Assembly: GCF_013366375.1 (NCBI RefSeq)
Contig: NZ_JABWMJ010000008.1
Coordinates: 62,001-126,000, forward strand
DNA: 64,000 bases
DNA from: Rhizobacter koreensis
GTDB taxonomy: Bacteria; Pseudomonadota; Gammaproteobacteria; Burkholderiales; Burkholderiaceae_C
Direction: 5' to 3'
Shown: positions 35,685 to 44,659 of the stretch, one piece after another
Position numbering within the stretch: position 1 is the stretch's first letter
How the letters are laid out: every line of letters begins with the position of its first letter
The notes under the pieces: generated by a model
Database searches by the model: none
Told to the model about the DNA's origin: nothing
Seen by the model: only the letters and a program-made list of their open reading frames with translations
Position numbers and translations under genes: made by a program

Positions 35685-37184
35685 CTACATGCGGAAAGCG
35701 CCGTAGGCCGCGGGCTGGGAGGGCAGGCGGCCCGCGACGTCGAGCAGTTGTGCCAGCACCGCACGGGTGCGCTCGGGCTCGACGATGGCATCGCACCACA
35801 GCTGGCGCGCCCAGTTCAGCGCGCCGGCCTCGTCGTCGGGCGCATCGGGCGATGCCGAGGCGCGGGCGCCGGGCCACATCAGCAGCGCGTTGGGCTTGAA
35901 GGCCCGGCCACCCAGCGCGTGGTAGGCCGCGCCGTGGGCGCGGCCGGTGATGACGGTGAACTTGGGCACGTCGGCGTTGGCCACCGCGTTCAGCAGCTTG
36001 GCGCCGTGGCGGCCGACGTTGGCCTGGCCCGGCTGGCTGCTGTCGGCGAAGCCGGGGGAGTCGACGAGGAACAGCAGCGGGATGTCGCGCTGGCCGCACA
36101 GCTGCACGAAGTGCGCGCCCTTGGCGCCGGCCTGCGCGGTGAGCAGGCCGTGGCCGGCGACGATGCCGACCTCGAAGCCTTCGATGCGGGCGAAGCCGCA
36201 GACCAGGGTCTCGCCGTGCAGTTGCTTGAATTCCTGGAAGCGGCCGCCGTCCACCAGGCGTGCCAGGATGTCGCGGCAGTCGGCGCCTTCGACCGCGCCG
36301 ACGGCGGCCAGGCCGGCCAGTTCCTGCGGGTCGTGCAGCGGCGGCTCGGGCTCGGCGCGTGTCCAGCGCAGTCGCGGCGGCTCGCCCAGGTGTTCGACGA
36401 TTCGCCGCGTGATGGCCAGCGCGTGCTCGTCGTCGTCGGCCATGTGGTCGGTGACGCCGCTCAGGCGGCTGTGCATCTCGGCGCCGCCCAGCGGCTCGAT
36501 GTCGATCACCTCGCCGGTGGCGGCGAACACGAGCTGCGGGCTGCCCAGGAACATGGCGCCCTGCTTGCGGATGATGACCACCTCGTCGCACAGCGCCGGG
36601 ATGTAGGCCCCGCCGGCCGTGGAGGGGCCGTGCACGAGGGCGATCTGCGCGATGCCCTCGGCCGACATCTTGACCTGGTTGTACATGATCGAGCCGGCTT
36701 GGCCCTCGTCGGGGAAGATGTTGGCCAGGTCGGGCAGGAAGCCGCCGCCGGACTGGACCATCGTGATGCAGGGCAGCCGGTGGTGCCACGCGAACAGCTG
36801 CGCCCGCGTGTGGCGCTTGGTGGTCATGCCGAACATGGTGCCCCCCTTCACGGTGGCATCGTTGACCAGCAGCATGCACCAGCGGCCGCAGACCCGGCCC
36901 ACGCCGGTGATCATCGTGGCGCCGGGGGGCACGCCCTCATACAGGTCGGCGCCGGCGAGCTGGCCGATTTCGAAGAAGGGCGAGCCCGGGTCGAGCAGCG
37001 CCTGCACGCGCTCGCGCGGCAGCATCTGGCCGCGGCTCTTGTGCAGTTTGCGCGCCTTCTCGCTGCCGCCGGTCAGGGCCTCGTCGAGCCGCGCGCTCAG
37101 GCGGGCCATCAGTTGGCGGTAGGCCTGCTCGCGCCGGGCAAAACGCTCGTCGCGGAGGGTGTCTAACGTTGCTGGCGATGTCAT
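35685..37184 (-). CDS. Carboxyltransferase paralogue B: acyl-CoA side intact, biotin side altered
   Basis: Also 499 residues and collinear with the preceding protein, differing mostly by conservative changes. The TAGGAY motif again lies at 189-194, and the altered biotin-side motif GRAHGAAY at 414-421. The same block of about 45 residues after the WPGAR segment is deleted, with ASPDAPDDEAG in its place. It is the first gene of the minus-strand pair; its start faces the carboxyltransferase C/biotin carboxylase unit across a 190-base promoter region. The conserved deletion in both copies argues against random decay. Confidence 0.92.
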   Translation of the reverse strand: MTSPATLDTLRDERFARREQAYRQLMARLSARLDEALTGGSEKARKLHKSRGQMLPRERVQALLDPGSPFFEIGQLAGADLYEGVPPGATMITGVGRVCGRWCMLLVNDATVKGGTMFGMTTKRHTRAQLFAWHHRLPCITMVQSGGGFLPDLANIFPDEGQAGSIMYNQVKMSAEGIAQIALVHGPSTAGGAYIPALCDEVVIIRKQGAMFLGSPQLVFAATGEVIDIEPLGGAEMHSRLSGVTDHMADDDEHALAITRRIVEHLGEPPRLRWTRAEPEPPLHDPQELAGLAAVGAVEGADCRDILARLVDGGRFQEFKQLHGETLVCGFARIEGFEVGIVAGHGLLTAQAGAKGAHFVQLCGQRDIPLLFLVDSPGFADSSQPGQANVGRHGAKLLNAVANADVPKFTVITGRAHGAAYHALGGRAFKPNALLMWPGARASASPDAPDDEAGALNWARQLWCDAIVEPERTRAVLAQLLDVAGRLPSQPAAYGAFRM

Positions 37185-37206
37185 GGGCGAGCTGAAAATT
37201 GTGGAC

Positions 37207-37220
37207 CTAACAAATGTTTG
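37207..37220. promoter_or_regulatory. Operator candidate, palindrome CTAACAAATGTTTG
   Basis: 14-base inverted repeat (CTAACA/AA/TGTTTG) in the divergent promoter of the two carboxyltransferase units. TATTCT follows 2 bases later and could be a -10 box, so binding would block transcription. Best match of the four shared motifs. The rest of 37185-37374 shows no gene. Confidence 0.5.
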
Positions 37221-37374
37221 GTATTCTAGCGGTGTGACTGCCGTACGCGCAATGCGGCCCTGATCTCCGATCGCCGGCAGTCCCCAATCTCCCGACGCAC
37301 ATGCTGAACGACATGCATTTCTTTACCCGGCCAACGTCCCCGACGCTTTCTGTCGGCATGGATCGGGCGGCGCC

Positions 37375-38946
37375 ATGAGCATCCTGGCATCCGCCATCAC
37401 CGCCAGCCCCGAGGAGCTGCAGGCCAACCGCGTGGCCTACGAGGCCCGCGTGGCCGATCTGCGCGCGCGCCGCACCGCGGCCTTGGCGGCCGGCTCGGCC
37501 GCGGCCCGCCAGCAGCTGCGCGACGGCGGCCAGATGCTGGTGCGCGAGCGCATCAGCGCCTTGCTCGACCCGGGCTCGCCCTTCCTTGAACTGTGCCAGC
37601 TGGCTGGTGAGGGCCTGTACGGCGACGATCCACCCGGTGCCGGCGTCGTCACCGGCGTGGGCATGATCGCCGGGCGGCCATGCATGGTCATCGCCAGCGA
37701 TCCCACGGTCAACGACGGCGCCTACAACGCCCATACCTGCAAGCGGCACGTGCGCGCGCAGCGCTTCGCGTGGCAGCACCGCCTGCCGTGCGTGACGATG
37801 CTGCAGCCCGGCGCGCAGCCGCCCGGCGCCAGGCAGGGTGTGTTCGCCGACGAGGGCCAGTTCGGCTCGATCCTGTACAACCAGACGCGCATGTCGCGCG
37901 AGGGCATCGCGCAGATCTGCAGCGTGCACGGCCCCGCGGCGGATGCGGCGGCGTTCGTGGCCGCGATGTGCGACGAGGTGGTCGTGGTGCGCGAGCGCGG
38001 TGCGTTGGCCTTCGGCAGTGCCGTGCCGGCGCCCGCCGACGCCGAGCGCGCCAACCGCGAGGACGGCGTCACCGACCGGCTGGCCGAGAGTGATGCGCAC
38101 GCCATCGCCATCCTGCGCGACCTGGTCGGCCACCTGGGCGATGTGCCCAAGCAGCGGCGCGACGTGGCCGAGCCGCGCGAGCCGCTGCACGACACGCGCG
38201 AGATCTACGGCCTCGTCAGCGCCGACCCGCGCGTGCCCACCAGCAACCGCGAGATCGTGCTGCGCCTGATCGACGGCAGCGACCTGCACGAGTTCAAGCC
38301 CGACTTCGGCGACACGCTGATCACCGGCTTCGCGCGCATCCAGGGCTTCGACATCGGCATCCTGTGCAACGACGGCGTGCTGTTCTCCGAGAGCGCGCTC
38401 AAGGCCACGCAGTTCATCGACCTGTGCTGCAAGCGCGACATCCCGCTGCTGTTCATGGCCGACATCAACGGCTTCATGGTCGGCCGCGAGGCCGAGGAGG
38501 CCGGCATCGCCAAGCACGGCGCGAAGATGATCACCGCGATGACCTGCGCCAACGTGCCCAAGTACACCTTGATCATCGGCGGCTCCTACGGCGCGGGCTA
38601 CCTCGCGATGTGCGGCCGCGCGTTCAAGCCCAATGCGATGATGATGTGGCCCAACGGCCGTGCCGCGATCATGGGCCCCGACCAGGCCGCCACCACCTTG
38701 GCGATGGTCAAGGACGACCAGCACAAGCGCGACGGCACGAGCTGGACCGACGCCGAGCGCGAAGCCTACAAGGCGCCGGTGCGCAAGACCTTCGAGGACT
38801 TCGCCAACGCCTACAACTTCGCGCGCAACACCTGGTGCGACCTGATCGTCGAGCCGGCCGAAACGCGCGACGTGATGGCGATGCTGCTCGACCTGGCCGG
38901 CCGCGTGCCGGCGGTGCCCTCGCGCTTTGGCGTGTTCCGGATGTAA
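37375..38946 (+). CDS. Carboxyltransferase paralogue C: biotin side intact, acyl-CoA side lost
   Basis: Carboxyltransferase-family protein of 523 residues. Every acyl-CoA-side motif is changed: TVKGG is TVNDG (residues 113-115 read NDG), SGGAFLP is PGAQPPG, and the TAGGAY region is GPAADAAAFVAA (186-197). The biotin side is normal, with FMVGREAEEAGIAKHGAKM, GGSYGAG at 402-408, WPNGRAAIMG and the full 45-residue segment after it. It is thus the mirror image of paralogues A and B. It is followed after 15 bases by the biotin carboxylase gene. Confidence 0.92.
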   Translation: MSILASAITASPEELQANRVAYEARVADLRARRTAALAAGSAAARQQLRDGGQMLVRERISALLDPGSPFLELCQLAGEGLYGDDPPGAGVVTGVGMIAGRPCMVIASDPTVNDGAYNAHTCKRHVRAQRFAWQHRLPCVTMLQPGAQPPGARQGVFADEGQFGSILYNQTRMSREGIAQICSVHGPAADAAAFVAAMCDEVVVVRERGALAFGSAVPAPADAERANREDGVTDRLAESDAHAIAILRDLVGHLGDVPKQRRDVAEPREPLHDTREIYGLVSADPRVPTSNREIVLRLIDGSDLHEFKPDFGDTLITGFARIQGFDIGILCNDGVLFSESALKATQFIDLCCKRDIPLLFMADINGFMVGREAEEAGIAKHGAKMITAMTCANVPKYTLIIGGSYGAGYLAMCGRAFKPNAMMMWPNGRAAIMGPDQAATTLAMVKDDQHKRDGTSWTDAEREAYKAPVRKTFEDFANAYNFARNTWCDLIVEPAETRDVMAMLLDLAGRVPAVPSRFGVFRM

Positions 38947-38961
38947 GGCGGGCGCAGCACC

Positions 38962-40965
38962 ATGTTCAAGAAGATTCTGATTGCGAACCGCGGCGAGATC
39001 GCCTGCCGCATCGCCCGCACCTGCCGTCGCCTGGGCGTGGCGGTGGCGGGCGTGCACTCGGCTGCCGACCGCGAAGCGCTGCATGTGCGCGAGATCGGCG
39101 AGTCCGTCGAGATCGGCGCTGCCGCGGCCTCCGAGAGCTACCTGCGCATCGACGCGGTGATTGCTGCCGCGAAGTCGGTTGGCGCGCAGGCCATCCACCC
39201 CGGCTTCGGCTTCCTGGCCGAGAACGCGGCGTTCGCGCGCGCGGTCGAGGCCGCCGGGCTGGTTTTCATCGGCCCGACGCCCGAAGTCATCGAGCGCCTG
39301 GGCGACAAGGCGGCGGCCAAACGCGAGGCCGGTGCGGCCGGCGTTCCCATCGTGCCCGGCAGCCAGTCGCCGAGCACCGACCCCGCCGAGATCGCCGCCA
39401 CCGTGCGGCGCGTCGGCCTGCCGGTGATGCTGAAGGCCGCCGCGGGCGGCGGCGGCAAGGGCATGCGCGGCATCGAATCGATGGACGGCCTGGCGCAAGA
39501 GATCGAGTCGGCGATGCGCGAGGCGAAGAACGCCTTCGGCGATGCCGGGTTGATCGTCGAGAAGCTGATCCGGCGGGGCCGCCACATCGAGATCCAGATC
39601 GCCGGCGACGGCCAGGGCAAGGTCATCCATCTCTTCGAGCGCGAGTGCACGCTGCAGCGCCGCCACCAGAAGGTGATCGAGGAGGCGCCTGCCGCCAACC
39701 TGAGCGCGGCCATGCGCGACCGCATGGCGGCCGACGCGGTGTGCCTGGGCGAGCGGCTGAAGTACCGCGGCGTCGGCACGGTCGAGTTCATCGTCGGCGA
39801 GAAGGACTACCACTTCCTCGAGGTCAACCCGCGGCTGCAGGTCGAGCACCCTGTGACGGAAGCGATCACCGGCCTGGACATCGTCGAGCTGATGATGCGC
39901 ATCACCTCGGGCGAGGGCCTGCCGCTGGCTCAAGAGGACGTGCACATCAGCGGCCACGCGGTCGAAGCGCGCATCTGTGCCGAGGATCCGGCGGCAAACT
40001 TCCTGCCCTCGACCGGGAGGCTGTCGCACGTCGGCTTTCCGCGCGCGGGCGTGCGCGTGGAGACCGGCGTCGAATCGGGCGGCGAGGTGACGCCGTACTA
40101 CGACTCGATGCTGGCCAAGCTGATCACGCACGCGCCGACGCGCGACGAGGCACTCGACCGGCTCGAGCGAGCGTTGGACGACACACGGGTCTTCGGCGTT
40201 ACCAGCAACATCGGCTTCCTGCAGCGCCTGATCGACCTGCCCGAGACGCGAAAGGCGACCTTCCACACACGGCTGATCGACGAGCAAATCGAGGGCTGGG
40301 CGCTGGGCAAGGCCGAGCACGACGAACGAACGTTGGCCATCGGGGCCATGCACTGGCTGCGCGGCGAGCGAGGTGACAGTGCCGGCAGCGCCCGCAGCCC
40401 GTGGGCCGCTTGGGTCGGCAGCGGCTGGCAGCTGAACAGCGGCGACGATGGCCTGGCACCGGTGCCCAGCCTGCACGTGGAGGCCTCCGACGGCGCCAGC
40501 GCCGAGATCCGCTTCGGGCCCGTGGCGCGCGACGGCAGCCTGCTCATCGGGGTCGGCACCGCACGGCTGCGCCTGCGGCTCGAACCGGCTGGCGGCGAGG
40601 GCCGCTTCCTGGCCATTGCCGACGGCCTGCGCGAGCTGGTGACCGTGCACCGTGACGGCGACATGCTGCACGTGCAGGACGGCCGTGGCACGCACGCGCT
40701 GAAGGCGGTGCCGTACCTGTCCTACATCAGCGCGTCGGCACAGGCCAGCGGCGACGTGAAGGCGCCGATGATGGGGCTGATCCTGAAGGTCAACGTCGCG
40801 CCGGGTGACCGCGTCGACAAGGGTACGGTGGTCGCGATCCTCGAGTCGATGAAGATGGAGATGCGCATCACCGCGGACTGCGCCGGCACGGTGGTGGCGG
40901 TGAATTGCCGCGTCGGGCAGACGGTCGAGCGCAACGCGGTGGTGGTGTCGGTCATGCCAGAGTGA
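38962..40965 (+). CDS. Biotin carboxylase/biotin carrier (alpha) subunit
   Basis: Alpha subunit of 667 residues with GGGGKGM, RRHQKVIEEAP and NPRLQVEHPVTE in the biotin carboxylase domain. The C-terminal biotinyl domain carries ESMKM (Ser in place of the usual Ala) with the acceptor lysine at 631. Only one alpha subunit serves three carboxyltransferase paralogues in this region. It resembles the left-hand alpha subunit in domain order but its linker is different, so the two are distinct systems. Confidence 0.93.
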   Translation: MFKKILIANRGEIACRIARTCRRLGVAVAGVHSAADREALHVREIGESVEIGAAAASESYLRIDAVIAAAKSVGAQAIHPGFGFLAENAAFARAVEAAGLVFIGPTPEVIERLGDKAAAKREAGAAGVPIVPGSQSPSTDPAEIAATVRRVGLPVMLKAAAGGGGKGMRGIESMDGLAQEIESAMREAKNAFGDAGLIVEKLIRRGRHIEIQIAGDGQGKVIHLFERECTLQRRHQKVIEEAPAANLSAAMRDRMAADAVCLGERLKYRGVGTVEFIVGEKDYHFLEVNPRLQVEHPVTEAITGLDIVELMMRITSGEGLPLAQEDVHISGHAVEARICAEDPAANFLPSTGRLSHVGFPRAGVRVETGVESGGEVTPYYDSMLAKLITHAPTRDEALDRLERALDDTRVFGVTSNIGFLQRLIDLPETRKATFHTRLIDEQIEGWALGKAEHDERTLAIGAMHWLRGERGDSAGSARSPWAAWVGSGWQLNSGDDGLAPVPSLHVEASDGASAEIRFGPVARDGSLLIGVGTARLRLRLEPAGGEGRFLAIADGLRELVTVHRDGDMLHVQDGRGTHALKAVPYLSYISASAQASGDVKAPMMGLILKVNVAPGDRVDKGTVVAILESMKMEMRITADCAGTVVAVNCRVGQTVERNAVVVSVMPE

Positions 40966-40980
40966 CATGGGGGAAGGGTC

Positions 40981-40997
40981 CGCGGCCGATGGCCGCG
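40981..40997. terminator. Hairpin between convergent genes
   Basis: CGCGGCC-GAT-GGCCGCG: 7-base stem with a 3-base loop, in the 37-base gap between the biotin carboxylase and the convergent ACAD. No T-run. Confidence 0.4.
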
Positions 40998-41002
40998 CCC
41001 CT

Positions 41003-42189
41003 TCAGCGCCTCACCTTTCCCAGCAGGCTGTCGCCGATGATGTTGCGCTGGATCTGGTTGGTGCCCTCGATGATCTGCAGCACCTTCGCGTCGCGGAAGT
41101 AGCGGTTGATCGGCACATCGGCCGAGATGCCGGCTGCGCCGAACAACTGCACCGCGTCGGTGGCCACGCGCATCGCGGTGTCGGTGGCGAAGCACTTGGC
41201 CATGGCCGCCACCGGGGCCAGGGCGGTGCCGGCCAGGCCCGCGTCCACCCCCGCAGCGGCGCTGTAGACCAGCTGCCGGGCGGCCTCGGTCTGCGTGGCC
41301 ATGTCCGCCAGCATCCAGCGGATGCCCTGGTACTCGCTCACTGCGCGGCCCCAGGTAACGCGGCCCTGCACGAAGCCGATGGCCAGGTCGATGGCGCCTT
41401 GGGCCAGACCCACGCCGCGCGCACCGATCAGCGGCCGGCTCTTGTTGAACGCCTCCATCACCGCCTTGAAGCCACGCCCGTCTTCGCCGATGCGGTTGGC
41501 CTCGGGCACGAACACGTCGTCGAGGAACAAGGGGCACGAGGGCACGCCGCGCGCGCCCATCTTGTCCTCGTGGCGCCCGACCGTGAAGCCCTTGCTGCCC
41601 CGCTCGACGATGAACAGGTTGATCGCGCCGGCCGTGTCGGTCTCGCCGGTCTTGGCCGCGACGAGCACGAAGTCGGCCACCGGCGAGTTGGTGCACCAGA
41701 TCTTCGAGCCGCTGATGCGGTAGCCACCCTCACAGCGGCGCGCGCGCGTCCGAATGCCGGCGACGTCGGAGCCGCTTTGCGGCTCGGTGGTGGAAAAGGC
41801 ACCGCGCAACTGGCCGGCGGCCAGCGGCCCGAGCAGGCGTTGCTTCTGCTCCTCAGTGCCGGCGGCGAGGATGGCGCCGAAGGGCACCCACTGCACGACC
41901 AGCAGGTACGCGGTGTTGTAGCAGACGCGCCCCAGCTCCTCGATGGCCACCGCGGCCGACAGCATGCTGCCGGTGCCGCCGTACTCGGCCGGGAACGGGA
42001 TCGCGAACAGCCCGGCCTCGCGCAGCAGCTCGAACATGTCCTGCGGGTACTCGGCCGTGCGGTCGATGGCGTCGGCGCGCGGCGCCACACGCTCGCGCGC
42101 CAGCCGGCGCACCATCTGACGGATCTGGCGCTGCTCTTCGCCGAGGGCGAAGGCCGGCGCGTTGCTCGTGCCGGCGCCGAGCGCCGTCA

Positions 42190-42190
<1 letters not shown>
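41003..42190 (-). CDS. Acyl-CoA dehydrogenase, medium/short-chain type
   Basis: ACAD of 395 residues; its ATG overlaps the MaoC-fold stop by one base (TGATG). TTEPQSGSDVA and the C-terminal IIEGTNQIQRN with Glu375 match the base of medium-chain enzymes; the isovaleryl-type position is Ser (NKSRPL). Unlike most ACADs here it is therefore the classical type. Last gene of the IclR-led minus-strand operon. Confidence 0.92.
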
Positions 42191-42660
<470 letters not shown>

Positions 42661-42685
42661 GTGTTCTGCCTCGCTTGGTTCGGGT

Positions 42686-43495
42686 TCAGCGTGCGACCAG
42701 GTCCATCAACGCCGCCGACAGCGCCGGATAGCCGCTGTCGGCCGGAAGCACCGGGATGCGCCGCCCGTCGGTGTGCAAGCCCAGTGTGGGCTGGATGCGC
42801 TGCACCGGGCGCGCCTTTGCGGCGGCCAGGGCCTGGGCGGCATTGGCGCTGTTGCCGAGCAGCGCCAGGTTGCACAGGGTCGGGAAGATGATGACGCGGC
42901 GCCGTTCCGCGCAGTCGCGCAGCGCGTCGTGGGGATGGATCCAGAACGAGTCCACCGCCTCGCGGCCGTCGTGCGCGGCCACCTGGCCGGGCGGCGCCTC
43001 GGCGATGTAGAAGTAGGTGTCGAAGCGCTTGGGAGAAATCTCCGGCGTCACCCAGTGCGCGAACGGCTGCAGCAGGTCGAGCGCCAGTTCGAGGCCCTCG
43101 CCGTGCACCATGTCGACGAAGGCCTCGGCCGACGCGGCAATGCGCTCGTGCCAGCGCTGCCACAGATCCCCGAGCGCCGCGGCGTCGAGCAGCCGCCCGT
43201 GGCGGCGCGCCAGCAGCAGGCCGCTCTCCTCGAAGGCCTCGCGCACGGCGGCGATGCGCAGCACGAGGTCGTCCTCGACGAAGTGCACGCCCGATGGGAC
43301 ATGCTGGCGCAGCAGCGCGGCACGGTCGGCCGCGTCCACCTTGCCGCCCGGGAACACCGCCGCGCCGCGGGCGAAGTCGATCTCGTGGTGACGCACGACC
43401 ATGAGGGCCTCGAGGCCCTGCGGCCCATCGCGCACCAGCACCACCGTGGCCGCCGCCAGCGCCTGCACACTCGGAAGAGCCACGGGGTCTGCCAT
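42686..43495 (-). CDS. Nudix hydrolase, NUDT19-like (CoA diphosphatase type)
   Basis: Nudix-superfamily protein of 269 residues. The Nudix box is split: GGKV at about residue 51 is separated by an insertion of some 30 residues from AAVREAFEESGLL, as in the peroxisomal CoA-diphosphatase NUDT19. The predicted activity is cleavage of CoA or acyl-CoA to phosphopantetheine derivatives and 3',5'-ADP. Its place inside an ACAD operon supports a role in CoA turnover. Confidence 0.83.
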   Translation of the reverse strand: MADPVALPSVQALAAATVVLVRDGPQGLEALMVVRHHEIDFARGAAVFPGGKVDAADRAALLRQHVPSGVHFVEDDLVLRIAAVREAFEESGLLLARRHGRLLDAAALGDLWQRWHERIAASAEAFVDMVHGEGLELALDLLQPFAHWVTPEISPKRFDTYFYIAEAPPGQVAAHDGREAVDSFWIHPHDALRDCAERRRVIIFPTLCNLALLGNSANAAQALAAAKARPVQRIQPTLGLHTDGRRIPVLPADSGYPALSAALMDLVAR

Positions 43496-43509
43496 GGAGG
43501 CTGCTTGCT

Positions 43510-44652
43510 TCAGACGCGCAGTTCCTGCGCGATGATCGTGCGCTGGATCTGCGAGGTACCGCCACCGATGGTGGCCTGCATGCCCTCGCGGAAGTAGCGC
43601 TCGACATCGGCTTCGGGCGTTGTGCCCAGGCCACCGAAGATCTGCACCGCCTGGCGGCTCACGGTCTGCAGCGTCTCCGACGCGAACAGCTTGGCCATCG
43701 CCACCTCCTTGCGGCAGGGCAGGCCCCGCGCCGCCAGGTCGGCAGCCCGGTAGGTGAGCAGTCGCGCCGCGTCGGTCTGCGTCTGCATGTCGGCCAGCAT
43801 GTGGCGGATGACCTGGAAGTCGAAGATGGGCTTGCCGAATTGCACGCGCTGCTTGGCGTAGGCCAGCGCATCGTCCACCGCGCCCTGGGCGTTACCGACG
43901 TAGCTGGCCGCCACTGCCACGCGCTCGAGCGCCAGGTGTTCGCCGGCGATGATCTTGAAGCCCTCGCCCGGGGCGCCCAGCATGTTGGACGCCGGGACGC
44001 GCACGTTGTCGAGGAAGATCTCGGTGGTCACGACCGAGCGGCGCGCCAGGGTCTGCAGCGGCCGGATCGTGAGGCCCGGCAGGTCGTTCGGAACGATGAA
44101 GACGCTCAGACCGTCGCGCTTGTCGGGGGTCTGCGCGGTGCGCACCAGCATCAGGATCACGGCGCCGCGGTTGGCCGCGCCGCTGCACCACAGCTTCTGG
44201 CCGTTGAGCACGTAGTGATCGCCGTCCGCTTCAGCGCGCGTCTGCACGTTGGCCACGTCGGAGCCCGCGCCGGGCTCCGACATCGAGATCGGGAAGCGCA
44301 CTTCGCCGCGCATGAAGGGCTGCAGGAAACGCTGCTTCTGATCCTCGGTGCCGTGCAGCGAGAAGTTCATCGCGGTGAAGATGCCGCCGGCGATGGCCAC
44401 CGAGAAGTCCACGCCGTAGGCCGACAGCGCCTCGCACATCAGCGCGTAGGAGAACACGTCGCCGCCATCTCCGCCGTCGGCCTCCGGTACCAGCAGGCGG
44501 TGAAAACCGAGTTGGGCCGCCTTCTCGTAGGCCTCGTAGGGGAAGGCGCGGTCCATGTCGCACTTGCGCACGTACTCGCGGCCGACGTCGCGGTCGAGCC
44601 AGCGGCGGACCGAGTCCTTCCAGGCCTGGCGCTCTTCGTCGAGGAAGTTCAT
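43510..44652 (-). CDS. Acyl-CoA dehydrogenase
   Basis: ACAD of 380 residues with MSEPGAGSDVA, NGQKLWCSGA and the C-terminal TIGGGTSQIQR. The isovaleryl-type base Glu243 (LALERVA) is present and the medium-chain position is Gly. It is preceded by the MmgE/PrpD gene (7-base gap) and followed by the Nudix gene (14 bases). Substrate unknown; branched acyl-CoA likely. Confidence 0.9.
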   Translation of the reverse strand: MNFLDEERQAWKDSVRRWLDRDVGREYVRKCDMDRAFPYEAYEKAAQLGFHRLLVPEADGGDGGDVFSYALMCEALSAYGVDFSVAIAGGIFTAMNFSLHGTEDQKQRFLQPFMRGEVRFPISMSEPGAGSDVANVQTRAEADGDHYVLNGQKLWCSGAANRGAVILMLVRTAQTPDKRDGLSVFIVPNDLPGLTIRPLQTLARRSVVTTEIFLDNVRVPASNMLGAPGEGFKIIAGEHLALERVAVAASYVGNAQGAVDDALAYAKQRVQFGKPIFDFQVIRHMLADMQTQTDAARLLTYRAADLAARGLPCRKEVAMAKLFASETLQTVSRQAVQIFGGLGTTPEADVERYFREGMQATIGGGTSQIQRTIIAQELRV

Positions 44653-44659
44653 CGCTGCC

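Noticed and set aside
35654..35791. Longer N-terminus for carboxyltransferase A
   Set aside because: The extra residues are Ser/Pro/Cys-rich and would overlap the 3' part of paralogue B; the 35653 start gives the paralogue's length.
37207..40968. 1253-residue minus-strand open frame
   Set aside because: It is antisense to the carboxyltransferase C and biotin carboxylase genes, is rich in His/Arg/Ala/Gly and has no domain motif; a high-G+C shadow.
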